The notes under the pieces were generated by a model, which did not search any database, was not told where the DNA came from, and worked only from the letters and a program-made list of their open reading frames with translations. Below, one piece after another: positions 16,417 to 25,679 of a stretch of DNA of 64,000 nt (positions are counted from its first letter, which is position 1; each line of letters begins with the position of its first letter). Source of the stretch: Streptomyces sp. NBC_00285 (GTDB taxonomy: Bacteria > Actinomycetota > Actinomycetes > Streptomycetales > Streptomycetaceae); the NCBI RefSeq assembly GCF_036174265.1, contig NZ_CP108055.1, forward strand, positions 2,232,001-2,296,000, written 5' to 3'. The translations under genes were made by a program, and so were the position numbers.

Positions 16417-17450
16417 AGCTCCTGCTCCTGCCTGTCGTGCCGACCGTCCTGGGCCCGGGCCCGCGGGGGATCCTGCGCCTCGACACCGTCGTACGCCGCC
16501 AGCGCCTCACGGGCCGCCAGGCGCGCGCTGTCGGCGAGGTCCGGCGGCGAGACGATACGGCCGTCGCGGCCGAGCCGGAGCCCCAGCCGCCTCAGCGACG
16601 CAGGCTCGGGGGTGCGGAGGGTAATACGCAGCCCGCCGTCGGAAAGCTCATCCGCACTGTCGTGCGGGTAGTATTCCGCGACCCAGCGGCCGCCCGGCCC
16701 CACCTCGACGACCACCTCGGGGTCCTCGGCGGCGGGCTGCACGAGCCCCTCGGACAGGTCCCTGAGCTCGATCTCGGGCGGCGCGGACGCTTCGTCGAGG
16801 ATCTTGATCTCGGCGACCCGGTCGAGCCTGAAGGTGCGGCGTGCCTCGGAGCGGCGGCACCAGGCCTCCACGTAGGTGTGACCGACGCTGACCAGGCGAA
16901 TCGGGTCGATCTCGCGTTCGGTGACCTCGTCGCGGGCGGGCGAGTAGTAGCGGATCCACAGGCGGCGCCGCTCGGAGATGGCCCGGTCGACGTCCGCGAA
17001 GACACCGCCCTCGGACTCGAAGGTCACCGACAGCCGCGCACTGGCGACGGCGGTCTCACCGGCCGCCGTCTCCACCTTGGCGGTGGCCCGCAGCAGTGCC
17101 TGCCGGTCGCTCTCCCGCAGGCCAGGCAGGGTGGACACCGCGCGGGCGGCCACCAGCAGCGCGGTCGCCTCGTCGGCGGCGAGCCGGAGCGGCTCCGCCA
17201 CGTCGTCGGGGTTGTGCCACCAGATCCGCTCGCCGTCGGTGTCGATGTCGAGCAGATCGCCGCCGCGGAAACTGGTGCCGCACATGGGCAGCACATCGAG
17301 GTCGGAGACCAGCTCGTCCTCGGTGATCCCGAAGGCACGGGCGACGTCCTCGACCCGGGCTCCGGGTCGCTCCTTGAGATAGGTCACCAGCGAGAGCATC
17401 CGCCGGGTCTGGTCGATGGCATTCGTGGGCCTGACCGGTTTGCCTGCCAC
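16413..17450 (-). CDS. pafC: WYL-domain transcriptional activator PafC
   Basis: A 345-aa protein with an N-terminal winged helix (about 10-65, TRRMLSLVTYLKERPGARVEDVARAFG), a WYL domain in the second half (RRLWIRYYSPARDEVTEREIDP, YVEAWCRRSEARRTFRLDRV) and a WCX C-terminal domain. With PafB it forms the PafBC activator of the RecA-independent DNA-damage response in actinobacteria, activated by single-stranded DNA. It starts 18 nt after pafB. Two promoters in this window (before helY and the recB-like gene) match its binding consensus. Confidence 0.93.
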   Translation of the reverse strand: MAGKPVRPTNAIDQTRRMLSLVTYLKERPGARVEDVARAFGITEDELVSDLDVLPMCGTSFRGGDLLDIDTDGERIWWHNPDDVAEPLRLAADEATALLVAARAVSTLPGLRESDRQALLRATAKVETAAGETAVASARLSVTFESEGGVFADVDRAISERRRLWIRYYSPARDEVTEREIDPIRLVSVGHTYVEAWCRRSEARRTFRLDRVAEIKILDEASAPPEIELRDLSEGLVQPAAEDPEVVVEVGPGGRWVAEYYPHDSADELSDGGLRITLRTPEPASLRRLGLRLGRDGRIVSPPDLADSARLAAREALAAYDGVEAQDPPRARAQDGRHDRQEQEL

Positions 17451-17468
17451 GTTCTCTTCCGTTCCCCC

Positions 17469-18422
17469 TCAGCCCTTGGCCACGGCGCGCAGCCGGTCCA
17501 CCACGTCGGCCCGCAGTTCGGCGGGCTCCAGGACCACCACGTCAGGGCCGAACTCCACCAGCCAGGCGTCCAGGCCGTGGCCGTACGGAATCTCCAACTC
17601 GTCCCAGCCGTCGCCCAGTTCCCGTACCGAGGCGGCCTTGGCCCGCAGGGGGTATCCGGCGCCGGTGCGCAGCCGGATCCGCGCGCTGCGGTCGGCGGTC
17701 TCGCCCGCCCAGCTCGCGACGGTCTCACGGACCGTCACGACATCGGGGACCGGGACCGTGAAGGGCCCGCCGCGCGAACGCACCTTCCCGGTGATCCGGG
17801 AGAGCCGGAACACCCGCTCCGCGCCCCGGTCCCGGTCGAAGCCGGCCAGGTACCAGTGGCCGCGCCAGCACTCCAGCGCCCACGGCTCGACGTGCCGGGG
17901 CTCGGGACGGACGGCGGTGGCCTTGCGGTAGTCGAAGACGACCGGGCGACGGTCCCGGCAGGCCAGCATCAGCGGCTCGAACGACGCCTCGTGCACCGGG
18001 ATACGGGGCTCCAGGGCGCCGTGCGCCCCGTACGGGTCGACGTCCTCGGGCAGCCCCGCCGCGCGCAGCTTCTGCAGAGCGCCACTGGCGGCACCGGCCA
18101 GCCGGGCCTGCTGCCACACCTTGGCGGCCAGCCCCAGGGCGGCGGCCTCCTCGGCGTCGAGAGTGATGGGCGGCAGCCTGTTGCTGTCGCGCCGCGCGAG
18201 ATAGCCGACTTCGCCGTCCAGGTTCTCCACGGTCTCGATGACGAGCCCGAGTTCGCGCAGATCGTCCTTGTCGCGCTCGAACATCCGGTTGAAGCTGTCG
18301 TCCGAGTTCGCTTCCAGATAGGCCTCGATGGACTCACGGAGCTCGCGCTTGCTGAGCGGCCGGCGCGTCCCGAGCAGACACAGCGCCAGGTTCATCAGCC
18401 GCTCGGCCTTGGCAATGGCCAT
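17469..18422 (-). CDS. pafB: WYL-domain transcriptional activator PafB
   Basis: A 317-aa paralog of PafC with the same order: winged helix (MAIAKAERLMNLALCLLGT, SKRELRESIEAYLE), a WYL domain (RRPVVFDYRKATA, ECWRGHWYLAGFDRDRGAERVF) and a WCX end. The ATG at 18422 gives the usual N-terminus; the open frame extends 27 codons further without support. Its own promoter lies at 18461-18488, so pafBC is separated from the Pup ligase gene pafA by two FKBP genes and terminators, unlike the tight pafABC of mycobacteria. Confidence 0.93.
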   Translation of the reverse strand: MAIAKAERLMNLALCLLGTRRPLSKRELRESIEAYLEANSDDSFNRMFERDKDDLRELGLVIETVENLDGEVGYLARRDSNRLPPITLDAEEAAALGLAAKVWQQARLAGAASGALQKLRAAGLPEDVDPYGAHGALEPRIPVHEASFEPLMLACRDRRPVVFDYRKATAVRPEPRHVEPWALECWRGHWYLAGFDRDRGAERVFRLSRITGKVRSRGGPFTVPVPDVVTVRETVASWAGETADRSARIRLRTGAGYPLRAKAASVRELGDGWDELEIPYGHGLDAWLVEFGPDVVVLEPAELRADVVDRLRAVAKG

Positions 18423-18460
18423 CGACGCCCTTCGCCTCTCTATGGTGCTTCCGGACGATG

Positions 18461-18488
18461 ACCGTACCGCCCCGAAGGAGCAAGGCAA
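18461..18488 (-). promoter_or_regulatory. Candidate pafB promoter
   Basis: On the minus strand, TTGCCT (18488-18483), a 16-nt spacer and TACGGT (18466-18461), about 38 nt before the pafB start. It sits just after the fkbP terminator. Confidence 0.45.
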
Positions 18489-18495
18489 AAGCCGA

Positions 18496-18523
18496 GGGCC
18501 CATGCCCGGACAGGCATGGACCC
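18496..18523 (-). terminator. Terminator hairpin after the FKBP gene
   Basis: Inverted repeat GGGCCCATGCC (18496-18506) and GGCATGGACCC (18513-18523), loop CGGACA, with one mismatched pair. It is followed on the minus strand by a short T-rich stretch (GGCTTTTGCC). It ends fkbP transcription before pafB. Confidence 0.7.
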
Positions 18524-18610
18524 CGGTTGATCAAATCCGGTCGGATGCCGTACGACGATCCGACCGCGACGCGATCTCTTATGACTTCTACGACGACTGC
18601 GGTACGACGA

Positions 18611-18982
18611 TCAGACGCCGACCAGGTCGACCACGAAGATCAGGGTCTCCCCTGCCTTGATCGCCGGAGTCGGGCTCTGGTTGCCGTAGGCGAGGTGGGC
18701 GGGGATGGTCAGCTGTCGGCGACCACCGACCTTCATGCCCTGCACGCCCTGGTCCCAGCCCTTGATGACCCGGCCGCCGCCCAGCGGGAAGCGGAACGGC
18801 TGACCGCGGTTCCAGCTGGCGTCGAACTCCTCACCGGTGCTGAAGGAGACGCCCACGTAGTGGACGGTGACGGTCTGGCCGGACTTCGCGACCTCGCCGT
18901 CGCCCTCCCAGATGTCCTTGATCTCCAGGTCGGCCGGGGGCTCGCCGCCCGGGAAGTCGATCTCGGGCTTGTCGATGCTCAC
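18611..18982 (-). CDS. Cytoplasmic FKBP-type peptidyl-prolyl isomerase
   Basis: A 123-aa single FKBP domain with VTVHYVGVSFSTGEEFDASWNRGQPFRFPLG, GGRVIKGWDQGVQGMKVGGRRQLTIP, LAYGN and TLIFVVDLVGV. It catalyses cis-trans isomerisation of prolyl bonds and is a potential FK506/rapamycin target. GTG 18982 is preferred because AGGAG lies 8 nt upstream; the frame could extend 11 codons further. There is no signal peptide, so it is cytoplasmic. It neighbours a secreted two-domain FKBP. Confidence 0.93.
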   Translation of the reverse strand: MSIDKPEIDFPGGEPPADLEIKDIWEGDGEVAKSGQTVTVHYVGVSFSTGEEFDASWNRGQPFRFPLGGGRVIKGWDQGVQGMKVGGRRQLTIPAHLAYGNQSPTPAIKAGETLIFVVDLVGV

Positions 18983-19070
18983 GTCACTCGCTCCTGCTTG
19001 TTCACGGAAAGGCAACAGGGTCCAGTCTTACATCTCCGCCGCGGGGACCTTCGCGCATGTCCCCCTTGCG

Positions 19071-20078
19071 TCACATCTTCGCCAGGATGTCCACGGTGAA
19101 GACCAGCGTGGAGTCCTTCTCGATGCCGCTGCCCGCCGGCGGGTTGTCGCCGTAGCCCAGCTTCGGCGGGATGGAGATGAGCACCCGGCTGCCGACCTTC
19201 TTGCCGGTGAGGCCCTGCGCCCAACCCTTGACGACCTGCTGGAGCGAGAACGACGCCAGCTGCTTGCGGCCGTACGTCGAATCGAACTCCTTGCCGGAGT
19301 CCCACACCACGCCCTTGTACTGCACGAGCAGCGTGCTGTCGGCCGCCACCTTGTCGCCGTCGCCCTCGATGACGTACTCCGACACCAGCTTGGTGGGCGC
19401 GTCCCCCTTGGGGATCTCGATGGAGGGAGCCTTGCCGTCGGTGTTCGTACCGACCTTGGGCAGCTTCGCGTCGCTCTGCGCCACGGTCTTGCCCTTGGCG
19501 GAGCTCTTCGCGTTGAACGTGTCCTGGATGTCGACGACGAACACCAGCGTGTCGGTGCCCTTGATACCCGCCTGCGTGTTGCCCTCCTTGCCGTACCCCC
19601 AGGTGGGCGGGATGGAGAACTCGACGCGGCTGCCGGCCTTCTTGCCCGGCAGGGCGTACCGCCAGCCGTCGATGATGCTGTTCGGCGCGAGCTGGATGAC
19701 CAACGGCGTCTTGCGGTCGTAGGAGTTGTCGAAGACCTTCGCCGTGGCGTAGATCTGACCGAGGTAGTGGGCCTGGATGTAGTCGCCCTCGGCGACCGTG
19801 GTTCCGTTGCCCGCGACGACCGTCTTGACCGCGAGCTTGTCGGACGGGGTGCCGCTGCCCTTGGCGACGGTCGGCTTCTCACCGAGCTTCGCGCCCGCGG
19901 TGATCGCCGGCAGCGGCCCGTCGACGACCTTCGGCGCAGGCGGCGCCGGGGTGCCGGACGACGAGGCCGAGGGCGACGCACTGTCGCTCGCCTTACTCGA
20001 GTCGGACTTGTCGTCGCCGCACGCGGCGAGTGTGGCAAGTCCTGCGGGTACGGCAATGAGCAGTGAGCGTCGGCGCAC
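19071..20078 (-). CDS. Lipoprotein with two FKBP-type isomerase domains
   Basis: A 335-aa lipoprotein with a signal peptide ending in LATLAAC (lipidated Cys20) and a Ser/Ala/Pro-rich linker to about residue 55. Two FKBP-like halves follow: the first around 85-185 (EGDYIQAHYLGQIY, PNSIIDGWRYALPGKKAGSRVEFSIP) and the second around 225-335 (VQYKGVVWDSGKEFDSTYGRKQLASFSL, VKGWAQGLTGKKVGSRVLISIP). The second half keeps more of the active-site pattern. It probably assists folding of exported proteins outside the membrane. GTG start at 20078. Confidence 0.9.
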   Translation of the reverse strand: MRRRSLLIAVPAGLATLAACGDDKSDSSKASDSASPSASSSGTPAPPAPKVVDGPLPAITAGAKLGEKPTVAKGSGTPSDKLAVKTVVAGNGTTVAEGDYIQAHYLGQIYATAKVFDNSYDRKTPLVIQLAPNSIIDGWRYALPGKKAGSRVEFSIPPTWGYGKEGNTQAGIKGTDTLVFVVDIQDTFNAKSSAKGKTVAQSDAKLPKVGTNTDGKAPSIEIPKGDAPTKLVSEYVIEGDGDKVAADSTLLVQYKGVVWDSGKEFDSTYGRKQLASFSLQQVVKGWAQGLTGKKVGSRVLISIPPKLGYGDNPPAGSGIEKDSTLVFTVDILAKM

Positions 20079-20141
20079 GGTGGAAGCCTCGTAATCGGTC
20101 GATCTTGTGGATGGCGTGCGCGCAACTCTACGGCGTGCGAA

Positions 20142-20170
20142 GGGCGCCGTACGGGAAACGTACGGCGCCC
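20142..20170 (-). terminator. Terminator after pafA
   Basis: Perfect 12-bp inverted repeat GGGCGCCGTACG / CGTACGGCGCCC with a GGAAA loop. It is 35 nt past the pafA stop and before the FKBP lipoprotein start. Confidence 0.75.
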
Positions 20171-20205
20171 GTGTTGCGTTCCGGCCGTGAAGCGGAACGC
20201 TTCGA

Positions 20206-21567
20206 TCACATACCGGCGATCAGTTTCTCGACCCGGTCGTCGACCGAACGGAACGGGTCCTTGCACAACACCGTGCGCTGCGCCTGGTCGTTGAGCTTCA
20301 GGTGCACCCAGTCGACGGTGAAGTCCCTGCGCTGTTCCTGCGCCCTGCGGATGAAGTCACCGCGCAACCGGGCCCGAGTCGTCTGCGGCGGAACCGACTT
20401 GCCTTCGAAGATCTTCAAGTCGTTGCAGATACGGGCGGCTTGGCCCTTCCTCTCCAGAAGGTAGTAGAGACCACGACGGCGGTGAATGTCGTGATACGCG
20501 AGGTCGATCTGCGCGACCCGCGGGTGGGACATGGTCATGTTGTGCTTGGCCCGGTACCGCTCGATGAGCTTGTACTTCATGACCCAGTCGATCTCGGTGC
20601 CGATCCGGTCGAGGTCCTCGGCCTCGATCGAGTCCAACACGCGGCCCCACAGCTCCAGGACCTGGTCGACGTTGCCGGTGCGGATACCACGCCGCTCGAC
20701 AAAGTCCACGGCCTTCTCGTAGTACTCGCGCTGCACCTCCAGCGCGGAGGCCTCACGACCGCTGGCCAGACGCACCTTGCGCCGACCCGTGATGTCATGG
20801 CTGACCTCGCGGATCGCCCGGATCGGGTTCTCCAGGGTCAGGTCGCGCATCACGGTGCCCGCCTCGATCATGCGCAGCACCAGATCGGTCGCGCCGACCT
20901 TGAGCAGCATGGTCGTTTCGGACATGTTCGAGTCGCCCACGATCACATGCAGTCGGCGGTAGCGCTCGGCATCCGCGTGGGGTTCGTCGCGGGTGTTGAT
21001 GATCGGCCGGGAACGGGTCGTCGCCGAGGAGACGCCCTCCCAGATGTGCTCGGCCCGCTGACTGACGCAGTACACCGCGCCCCGCGGGGTCTGCAACACC
21101 TTGCCGGCGCCGCAGAGAAGCTGCCTGGTGACCAGGAACGGAATGAGAATGTCCGCGAGCCGGGAGAACTCCCCGTGGCGTGCGACGAGGTAGTTCTCGT
21201 GGCAGCCGTAGGAGTTCCCGGCCGAGTCCGTGTTGTTCTTGAAGAGGTAGACGTCGCCCGCGATTCCTTCCTCGTGCAGGCGTCGTTCGGCGTCCACCAG
21301 GAGTCCTTCGAGAATGCGCTCGCCTGCTTTGTCGTGCGTGACCAGTTCGGTCACGTTGTCACATTCGGGTGTGGCGTATTCCGGATGTGACCCGACGTCG
21401 AGATAGAGGCGGGCGCCGTTTCGCAGAAAGACATTGCTGCTGCGGCCCCATGACACGACACGGCGGAAGAGGTACCGCGCCACCTCGTCGGGAGACAGCC
21501 GACGCTGTCCCCTGAACGTACACGTGACGCCGTACTCGTTCTCCAGCCCGAAAATGCGGCGGTCCAT
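20206..21567 (-). CDS. pafA: Pup-protein ligase PafA
   Basis: A 453-aa glutamine-synthetase-like ligase that couples the C-terminal Glu of Pup to substrate lysines using ATP. It has FGLENEYGV at the N-terminus, the catalytic-base Asp57 in [34 protein letters not shown] and [19 protein letters not shown]. It is distinguished from Dop by lacking the Dop loop after the first strand. The gene is monocistronic-looking: an MFS gene ends 10 nt upstream on the same strand and a strong terminator follows. Confidence 0.96.
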   Translation of the reverse strand: MDRRIFGLENEYGVTCTFRGQRRLSPDEVARYLFRRVVSWGRSSNVFLRNGARLYLDVGSHPEYATPECDNVTELVTHDKAGERILEGLLVDAERRLHEEGIAGDVYLFKNNTDSAGNSYGCHENYLVARHGEFSRLADILIPFLVTRQLLCGAGKVLQTPRGAVYCVSQRAEHIWEGVSSATTRSRPIINTRDEPHADAERYRRLHVIVGDSNMSETTMLLKVGATDLVLRMIEAGTVMRDLTLENPIRAIREVSHDITGRRKVRLASGREASALEVQREYYEKAVDFVERRGIRTGNVDQVLELWGRVLDSIEAEDLDRIGTEIDWVMKYKLIERYRAKHNMTMSHPRVAQIDLAYHDIHRRRGLYYLLERKGQAARICNDLKIFEGKSVPPQTTRARLRGDFIRRAQEQRRDFTVDWVHLKLNDQAQRTVLCKDPFRSVDDRVEKLIAGM

Positions 21568-21576
21568 GAGTGAACA

Positions 21577-22836
21577 TTACGCTCGATCCCCCGAGCTGAA
21601 ACGGGGTTCGGCAGCACGGTTTGGATCATTTTCCGATGAAGCCGCAACCACCGCCCGCCCCACGGGAGCTGTGAGGACGCTTCCCGTGACCAGCAGAACC
21701 AGCAGCGACACACCCCCCGCGACCCCCGGCACGGCAAACCCCCACAGGGCCCCACCCCGCTCCACGACCGGGCCGGCGAGCCCCGTTCCGACGGACGCGC
21801 CCACGGTGAACGTCGTCACCAGCCAGGAGAAGGCCTCGGTGACCGTGCCGGCCGGAGCATGCCGGTCGACCAGCACGAAGGCACACGCGATGACAGGCGC
21901 CAGGAACACACCCGCGAGCACCGACAGCAGCGTCATGCCGACCGCGCCCGGCATCAGCGTCAGCGGCACATAACACACCGCCAGGAAGCCCACCAGCACC
22001 TGCAGTCGCCGCGCGGGCTCACCGGCCCACTGCCGCGCCCCGTACGCCAGACCGCCCAGGAGCGCGCCCAGACCGATACCGGCCATCAGCCAGCCGTACA
22101 CAGCGTCCCCGCCGTGCTCGTCCGCGTACGGCACCGAGGCGACCGTTATGGACCCGAGCGCGATCCCCACGAACAGGAACGCGCCCAGCATCGCCAGCAG
22201 TCCACGCGAGCGCAGCGCGCCCAGCCAGTGCGCCTCCCGCGGTGCGGAACGCCACGCGCGCGAGGGCGGCGACACGACCACCGAAAGGGCACCGAGCACC
22301 CCCACCGCGTTCAGCACCAGCAGAGCCGCCCGCTCCGACCACAGCGACACGCACAGGGTCACCAGCAACGGGCCGACGGCGAACATGACTTCCTGCGCCA
22401 CGGCGTCCAGCGCGTACGCCCGGTGCACGTGCTCCTCCCGGCGCAGCACCGAGGGCCACAGGGCCCGCAGGCCGCCCTCAAGGGGCGGGGTGAACAGACC
22501 GGCGGCCGCCACGCACGCGTAGGCGAGCGGAAGCGGGTCGGTGCCGGTGAAGGCGAAGCCCGTCATGGCCAGCGCGGACAGGACGGCGGCGGGCAACTGG
22601 ACCCGCGGCTGGCCGTACACGTCCACCAGCCGGCCGAGGACGGGCTGGCCGACGGCGTTGGCGACGCCGTACACCGCCGCGAGAGCACCCGCCAGGCTGT
22701 ACGTGCCGCCCCCGGCCCGGACGAAGAGCACCAGGGCTATCGCCGCGGTCGCATTGGGCAGCCGCCCCACCAGCGTGCCGGTCAGCAGGCGCATCGCGTG
22801 CCGTGCCCTGAGGATCTCCAGGTATCCCGCAGCCAT
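21577..22836 (-). CDS. MFS transporter, probable drug/solute exporter
   Basis: A 419-aa protein with about 12 hydrophobic segments and MFS features: LVGRLPNATAAIALVLFVRA, YGVANAVGQPVLGRLVDVYG and a central loop after VSPPSRAWRS. The ATG at 22836 is chosen because GGAGG sits 6 nt upstream; extending the frame would run over the divergent lacI promoter. Expression is probably controlled by the divergent LacI-type regulator. The pair separates pafA from the proteasome genes and no link to pupylation is evident. The substrate is unknown. Confidence 0.82.
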   Translation of the reverse strand: MAAGYLEILRARHAMRLLTGTLVGRLPNATAAIALVLFVRAGGGTYSLAGALAAVYGVANAVGQPVLGRLVDVYGQPRVQLPAAVLSALAMTGFAFTGTDPLPLAYACVAAAGLFTPPLEGGLRALWPSVLRREEHVHRAYALDAVAQEVMFAVGPLLVTLCVSLWSERAALLVLNAVGVLGALSVVVSPPSRAWRSAPREAHWLGALRSRGLLAMLGAFLFVGIALGSITVASVPYADEHGGDAVYGWLMAGIGLGALLGGLAYGARQWAGEPARRLQVLVGFLAVCYVPLTLMPGAVGMTLLSVLAGVFLAPVIACAFVLVDRHAPAGTVTEAFSWLVTTFTVGASVGTGLAGPVVERGGALWGFAVPGVAGGVSLLVLLVTGSVLTAPVGRAVVAASSENDPNRAAEPRFSSGDRA

Positions 22837-22852
22837 GCCCAGCCTCCAAGTC

Positions 22853-22880
22853 ATACGTATAACGCCGTCCCCCATACGTA
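22853..22880. promoter_or_regulatory. Two ATACGTA half-palindromes between the MFS and lacI genes
   Basis: ATACGTAT (22853-22860, self-complementary) and a second ATACGTA (22873-22879) start exactly 20 bp apart, about two helical turns, in the 88-nt divergent region. They are candidate binding sites for the LacI-type regulator, controlling both genes. Confidence 0.45.
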
Positions 22881-22924
22881 CCATGTGCGCTGTCCGCAGG
22901 TCCAGACGAAAGAGCAGGTCCACG

Positions 22925-23944
22925 GTGGCACCCAGCAGTACGCGCCCGACCAGCCGAGACGTCGCACAGGCCGCCGGAGTCTCCCAGGCGGCCGTCTCGC
23001 TCGTCCTGGGCGACAAATGGCGCGGCCGGGTCTCCGAGACCACCGCCCAACGCGTCCGGGAAGCCGCACGCGACCTCGGCTACCGCCCCAACCTGGCCGC
23101 CCGCAACCTCCGCCTCGGCCACACCCGCACCGTCCTCCTGGTCGTCCCGGCGCTCACCACGGAGTTCTTCGCAGGTGTCTACACCGGCGCCGCACGCGTC
23201 GCCGCCGACCACGGCTTCGGCGTCCTCCTGTACCCCTCACCCGAAGGCATCGGCCCCGCCCGCGACCCCTTCGCCTCCGCCCAGGCCGCCCTGGACGGCG
23301 TCATCGCCTCCTCCATGGCCGCCGACGCCCTCACCGCCATCCGCGGTGGCGACCAACTCCCCCTCGTCATGCTCGACAGCGACCCCTCCGGCAGCCTCGG
23401 CGCCGCCACCGTCAACCTCGACATCGCCGACGGCGTCCGCCAGGTCGCCACCCACCTCCTGGCCCTTGGCCACCGGCATTACCTGCACCTCGCGGCCGAC
23501 GTACCCTCCTGGACCTTCGAAGTACGCGCGCGCGTACTGGCCGCACAACTCGCCTCCGTCCCCGGCACCACCGTCCGCACGGCCCACGCACCCATCTCCA
23601 TCGACGGCGCCCTGACCGCCGCCCAGGCCGCCCTCTCCTCCCCCGGCCCCCGCCCCACCGCCCTCGTCTGCGACGACGACAAACTCGCCGCCGGCGCCTA
23701 CAAAGCCGTACGACGACTCGGCCTGCGCGTCCCCGACGACATCTCCGTCACCGGCCTGGACGACCTCGCCATCGCCACCGCCATCGACCCCGAACTGACG
23801 ACCGTACGACTCGACGCCGAACTCTTCGGCGAGCGTGGCATGCAGGCCCTGCTGGCCGTCCTGGAGGGCCGCACACCACAAGCGGGAGACATCCCCGTCG
23901 AGTTGGTCGTACGGGGCTCCACAGCCCCTCCAGGCGCCCCCTGA
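22925..23944 (+). CDS. LacI-family transcriptional regulator
   Basis: A 339-aa LacI/GalR protein. The N-terminal HTH is TSRDVAQAAGVSQAAVSLVLGDKW with hinge LAARNLRLGHTRTVLLVVP, followed by a periplasmic-binding-like core with GLDDLAIATAIDPELTTVRLD near the C-terminus. The GTG at 22925 gives a normal-length regulator; the frame is open far upstream but antisense to the MFS gene. It probably represses the divergent MFS gene and itself. The effector is unknown. Confidence 0.88.
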   Translation: MAPSSTRPTSRDVAQAAGVSQAAVSLVLGDKWRGRVSETTAQRVREAARDLGYRPNLAARNLRLGHTRTVLLVVPALTTEFFAGVYTGAARVAADHGFGVLLYPSPEGIGPARDPFASAQAALDGVIASSMAADALTAIRGGDQLPLVMLDSDPSGSLGAATVNLDIADGVRQVATHLLALGHRHYLHLAADVPSWTFEVRARVLAAQLASVPGTTVRTAHAPISIDGALTAAQAALSSPGPRPTALVCDDDKLAAGAYKAVRRLGLRVPDDISVTGLDDLAIATAIDPELTTVRLDAELFGERGMQALLAVLEGRTPQAGDIPVELVVRGSTAPPGAP

Positions 23945-23950
23945 ACGCCC

Positions 23951-23983
23951 TGCGCCCCGGCCTGACGATCAGGCCGGGGCGCA
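23951..23983. terminator. Bidirectional terminator between lacI and prcA
   Basis: Perfect 15-bp inverted repeat, TGCGCCCCGGCCTGA / TCAGGCCGGGGCGCA, with a 3-nt loop. It sits between the convergent lacI and prcA genes and can serve both. Confidence 0.8.
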
Positions 23984-24016
23984 GAAAGGGGTGACGATCG
24001 GGCACAGCAGACCGGA

Positions 24017-24772
24017 CTAGTCCTCCTCGGAGTCCTCCGCCTCCTGCGCGCTCTCCGCCTCCGTGGTCGCGCCGCCCGCCTCCAGCAGACGATCGAGCTG
24101 ACGGCCCACGATGCGCTTGAACTTCCGCTGCTGCGGACGCGTACGGTCCAGCACCGCGACCTCCAGGCGCTCCGCGGGAATCTCCCGTTCGCTGCCGTTC
24201 GTGTCCCGGGACAGAGCCTGCACGGCCAGCTTCAGTGCCTCGGCCAGACTCACGCCGTCCTGGTGACGCTGATCCAGATAGGTACTGATCTGCTCGGCAT
24301 TGCCGCCGACCGCGACCGAACCGTGCTCGTCCACGATCGAACCGTCGTGCGGCAACCGATAGATCTGGTCCCCGTCCGGCGTGTCACCGACCTCGGCCAC
24401 GACCAGCTCCACCTCGTACGGCTTCTCACCGGCCGAGGAGAAGATCGTGCCCAGGGTCTGGGCATAGACGTTGGCGAGACCACGGGCGGTCACGTCGTCA
24501 CGGTCATAGGTGTAACCACGGAGGTCGGCGTACCGCACGCCACCGATCCGCAGGTTCTCGTACTCGTTGTACTTGCCGGCCGCCGCGAAGCCGATCCGGT
24601 CATAGATCTCGCTGAACTTGTGCAGCGCGCGGGACGGATTCTCACCGACGAACACGATGCCGTCGGCATACTGCAGCACGACCAGACTGCGACCACGAGC
24701 GATGCCCTTGCGGGCGTACTCCGCCCGGTCGGCCATCGCCTGCTGGGGGGAGACATAGAACGGAGTCGACAC
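24017..24772 (-). CDS. prcA: 20S proteasome alpha subunit PrcA
   Basis: A 251-aa proteasome alpha subunit. It starts with the usual [28 protein letters not shown] and has [34 protein letters not shown]. An acidic tail ([14 protein letters not shown]) follows the core. It forms the outer gating rings that dock the ARC ATPase. It lies 61 nt after prcB on the same strand. Confidence 0.97.
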   Translation of the reverse strand: MSTPFYVSPQQAMADRAEYARKGIARGRSLVVLQYADGIVFVGENPSRALHKFSEIYDRIGFAAAGKYNEYENLRIGGVRYADLRGYTYDRDDVTARGLANVYAQTLGTIFSSAGEKPYEVELVVAEVGDTPDGDQIYRLPHDGSIVDEHGSVAVGGNAEQISTYLDQRHQDGVSLAEALKLAVQALSRDTNGSEREIPAERLEVAVLDRTRPQQRKFKRIVGRQLDRLLEAGGATTEAESAQEAEDSEED

Positions 24773-24833
24773 CGGTTATCCGTCCCTTTCTGTGGAAGTC
24801 ACTGCGATCACCTTGCAAGAACCGGCACGTCCG

Positions 24834-25679
24834 CTACAGCAACGCGGCCCGCGGGCCGTCGGGCTGCTCCAGCCGACGCGCCAGAATCGAACGGGCGATC
24901 TCGGACGACTCGTCGTCGGTGAGCCGACGGAAGCCGTCCTCGGTGATCACGGTGACGATCGGATAGATCCGGCGGGCGACATCGGGACCACCGGTCGCCG
25001 AGTCGTCGTCAGCCGCGTCGTACAGGGCCTGCACCACCAATGTCGTGGCCTCGGCCTCGCTCAGACCACCATGGAAGAACTTCTTCATGGCACCGCGCGC
25101 GAAGACCGAGCCGGAACCGGTCGCGGCGAAGTGGTGCTCCTCGGAACGGCCACCCGTGACGTCGTAGGAGAAGATCCTGCCCCTGCCCCGGTCCACGTCG
25201 TACCCCGCGAACAACGGCACCACGGCCAGACCCTGCATCGCCATGCCCAGATTCGAACGGATCATGGTCGACAGTCGGTTCGCCTTGCCCTCCAGCGACA
25301 GCTGAGCACCCTCGACCTTCTCGAAGTGCTCCAGCTCCAGCTGGAAGAGCTTCACCATCTCCACGGCGAGACCCGCCGTGCCGGCGATCCCCACAGCCGA
25401 GTACTCGTCGGCCGGGAACACCTTCTCGATGTCCCGCTGAGCGATGACATTGCCCATGGTCGCCCGCCGGTCACCGGCGAGCACGACACCACCCGGGAAC
25501 GTGACGGCCACGATGGTCGTCCCGTGCGGCGCCTCGATCACGCCCTGCGTGGGCGGCAGTTGCCGCTTACCGGGCAACATCTCCGGCTGATGCTCGGACA
25601 GGAAGTCCATGAAGGACGACGACCCGGGCGTCAGGAAGGCAGCTGGTAGACGCCCGGTGCTACGAGTGTTGGCTTCCAC
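24834..25679 (-). CDS. prcB: 20S proteasome beta subunit PrcB
   Basis: A 281-aa precursor with a 53-residue propeptide removed at [14 protein letters not shown], leaving catalytic Thr54. The mature part has [21 protein letters not shown] and [31 protein letters not shown]. The GTG at 25679 gives the conserved [21 protein letters not shown] propeptide beginning, with GGAAGGA upstream. The start lies inside the end of the endonuclease VII-like gene (49-nt overlap), so translation is probably coupled. Confidence 0.96.
   Translation of the reverse strand: MEANTRSTGRLPAAFLTPGSSSFMDFLSEHQPEMLPGKRQLPPTQGVIEAPHGTTIVAVTFPGGVVLAGDRRATMGNVIAQRDIEKVFPADEYSAVGIAGTAGLAVEMVKLFQLELEHFEKVEGAQLSLEGKANRLSTMIRSNLGMAMQGLAVVPLFAGYDVDRGRGRIFSYDVTGGRSEEHHFAATGSGSVFARGAMKKFFHGGLSEAEATTLVVQALYDAADDDSATGGPDVARRIYPIVTVITEDGFRRLTDDESSEIARSILARRLEQPDGPRAALL

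Noticed and set aside
22837..23043. Longer N-terminus for the MFS protein
   Set aside because: It would overlap the divergent lacI start and promoter; GGAGG directly before ATG 22836 is a better start signal.
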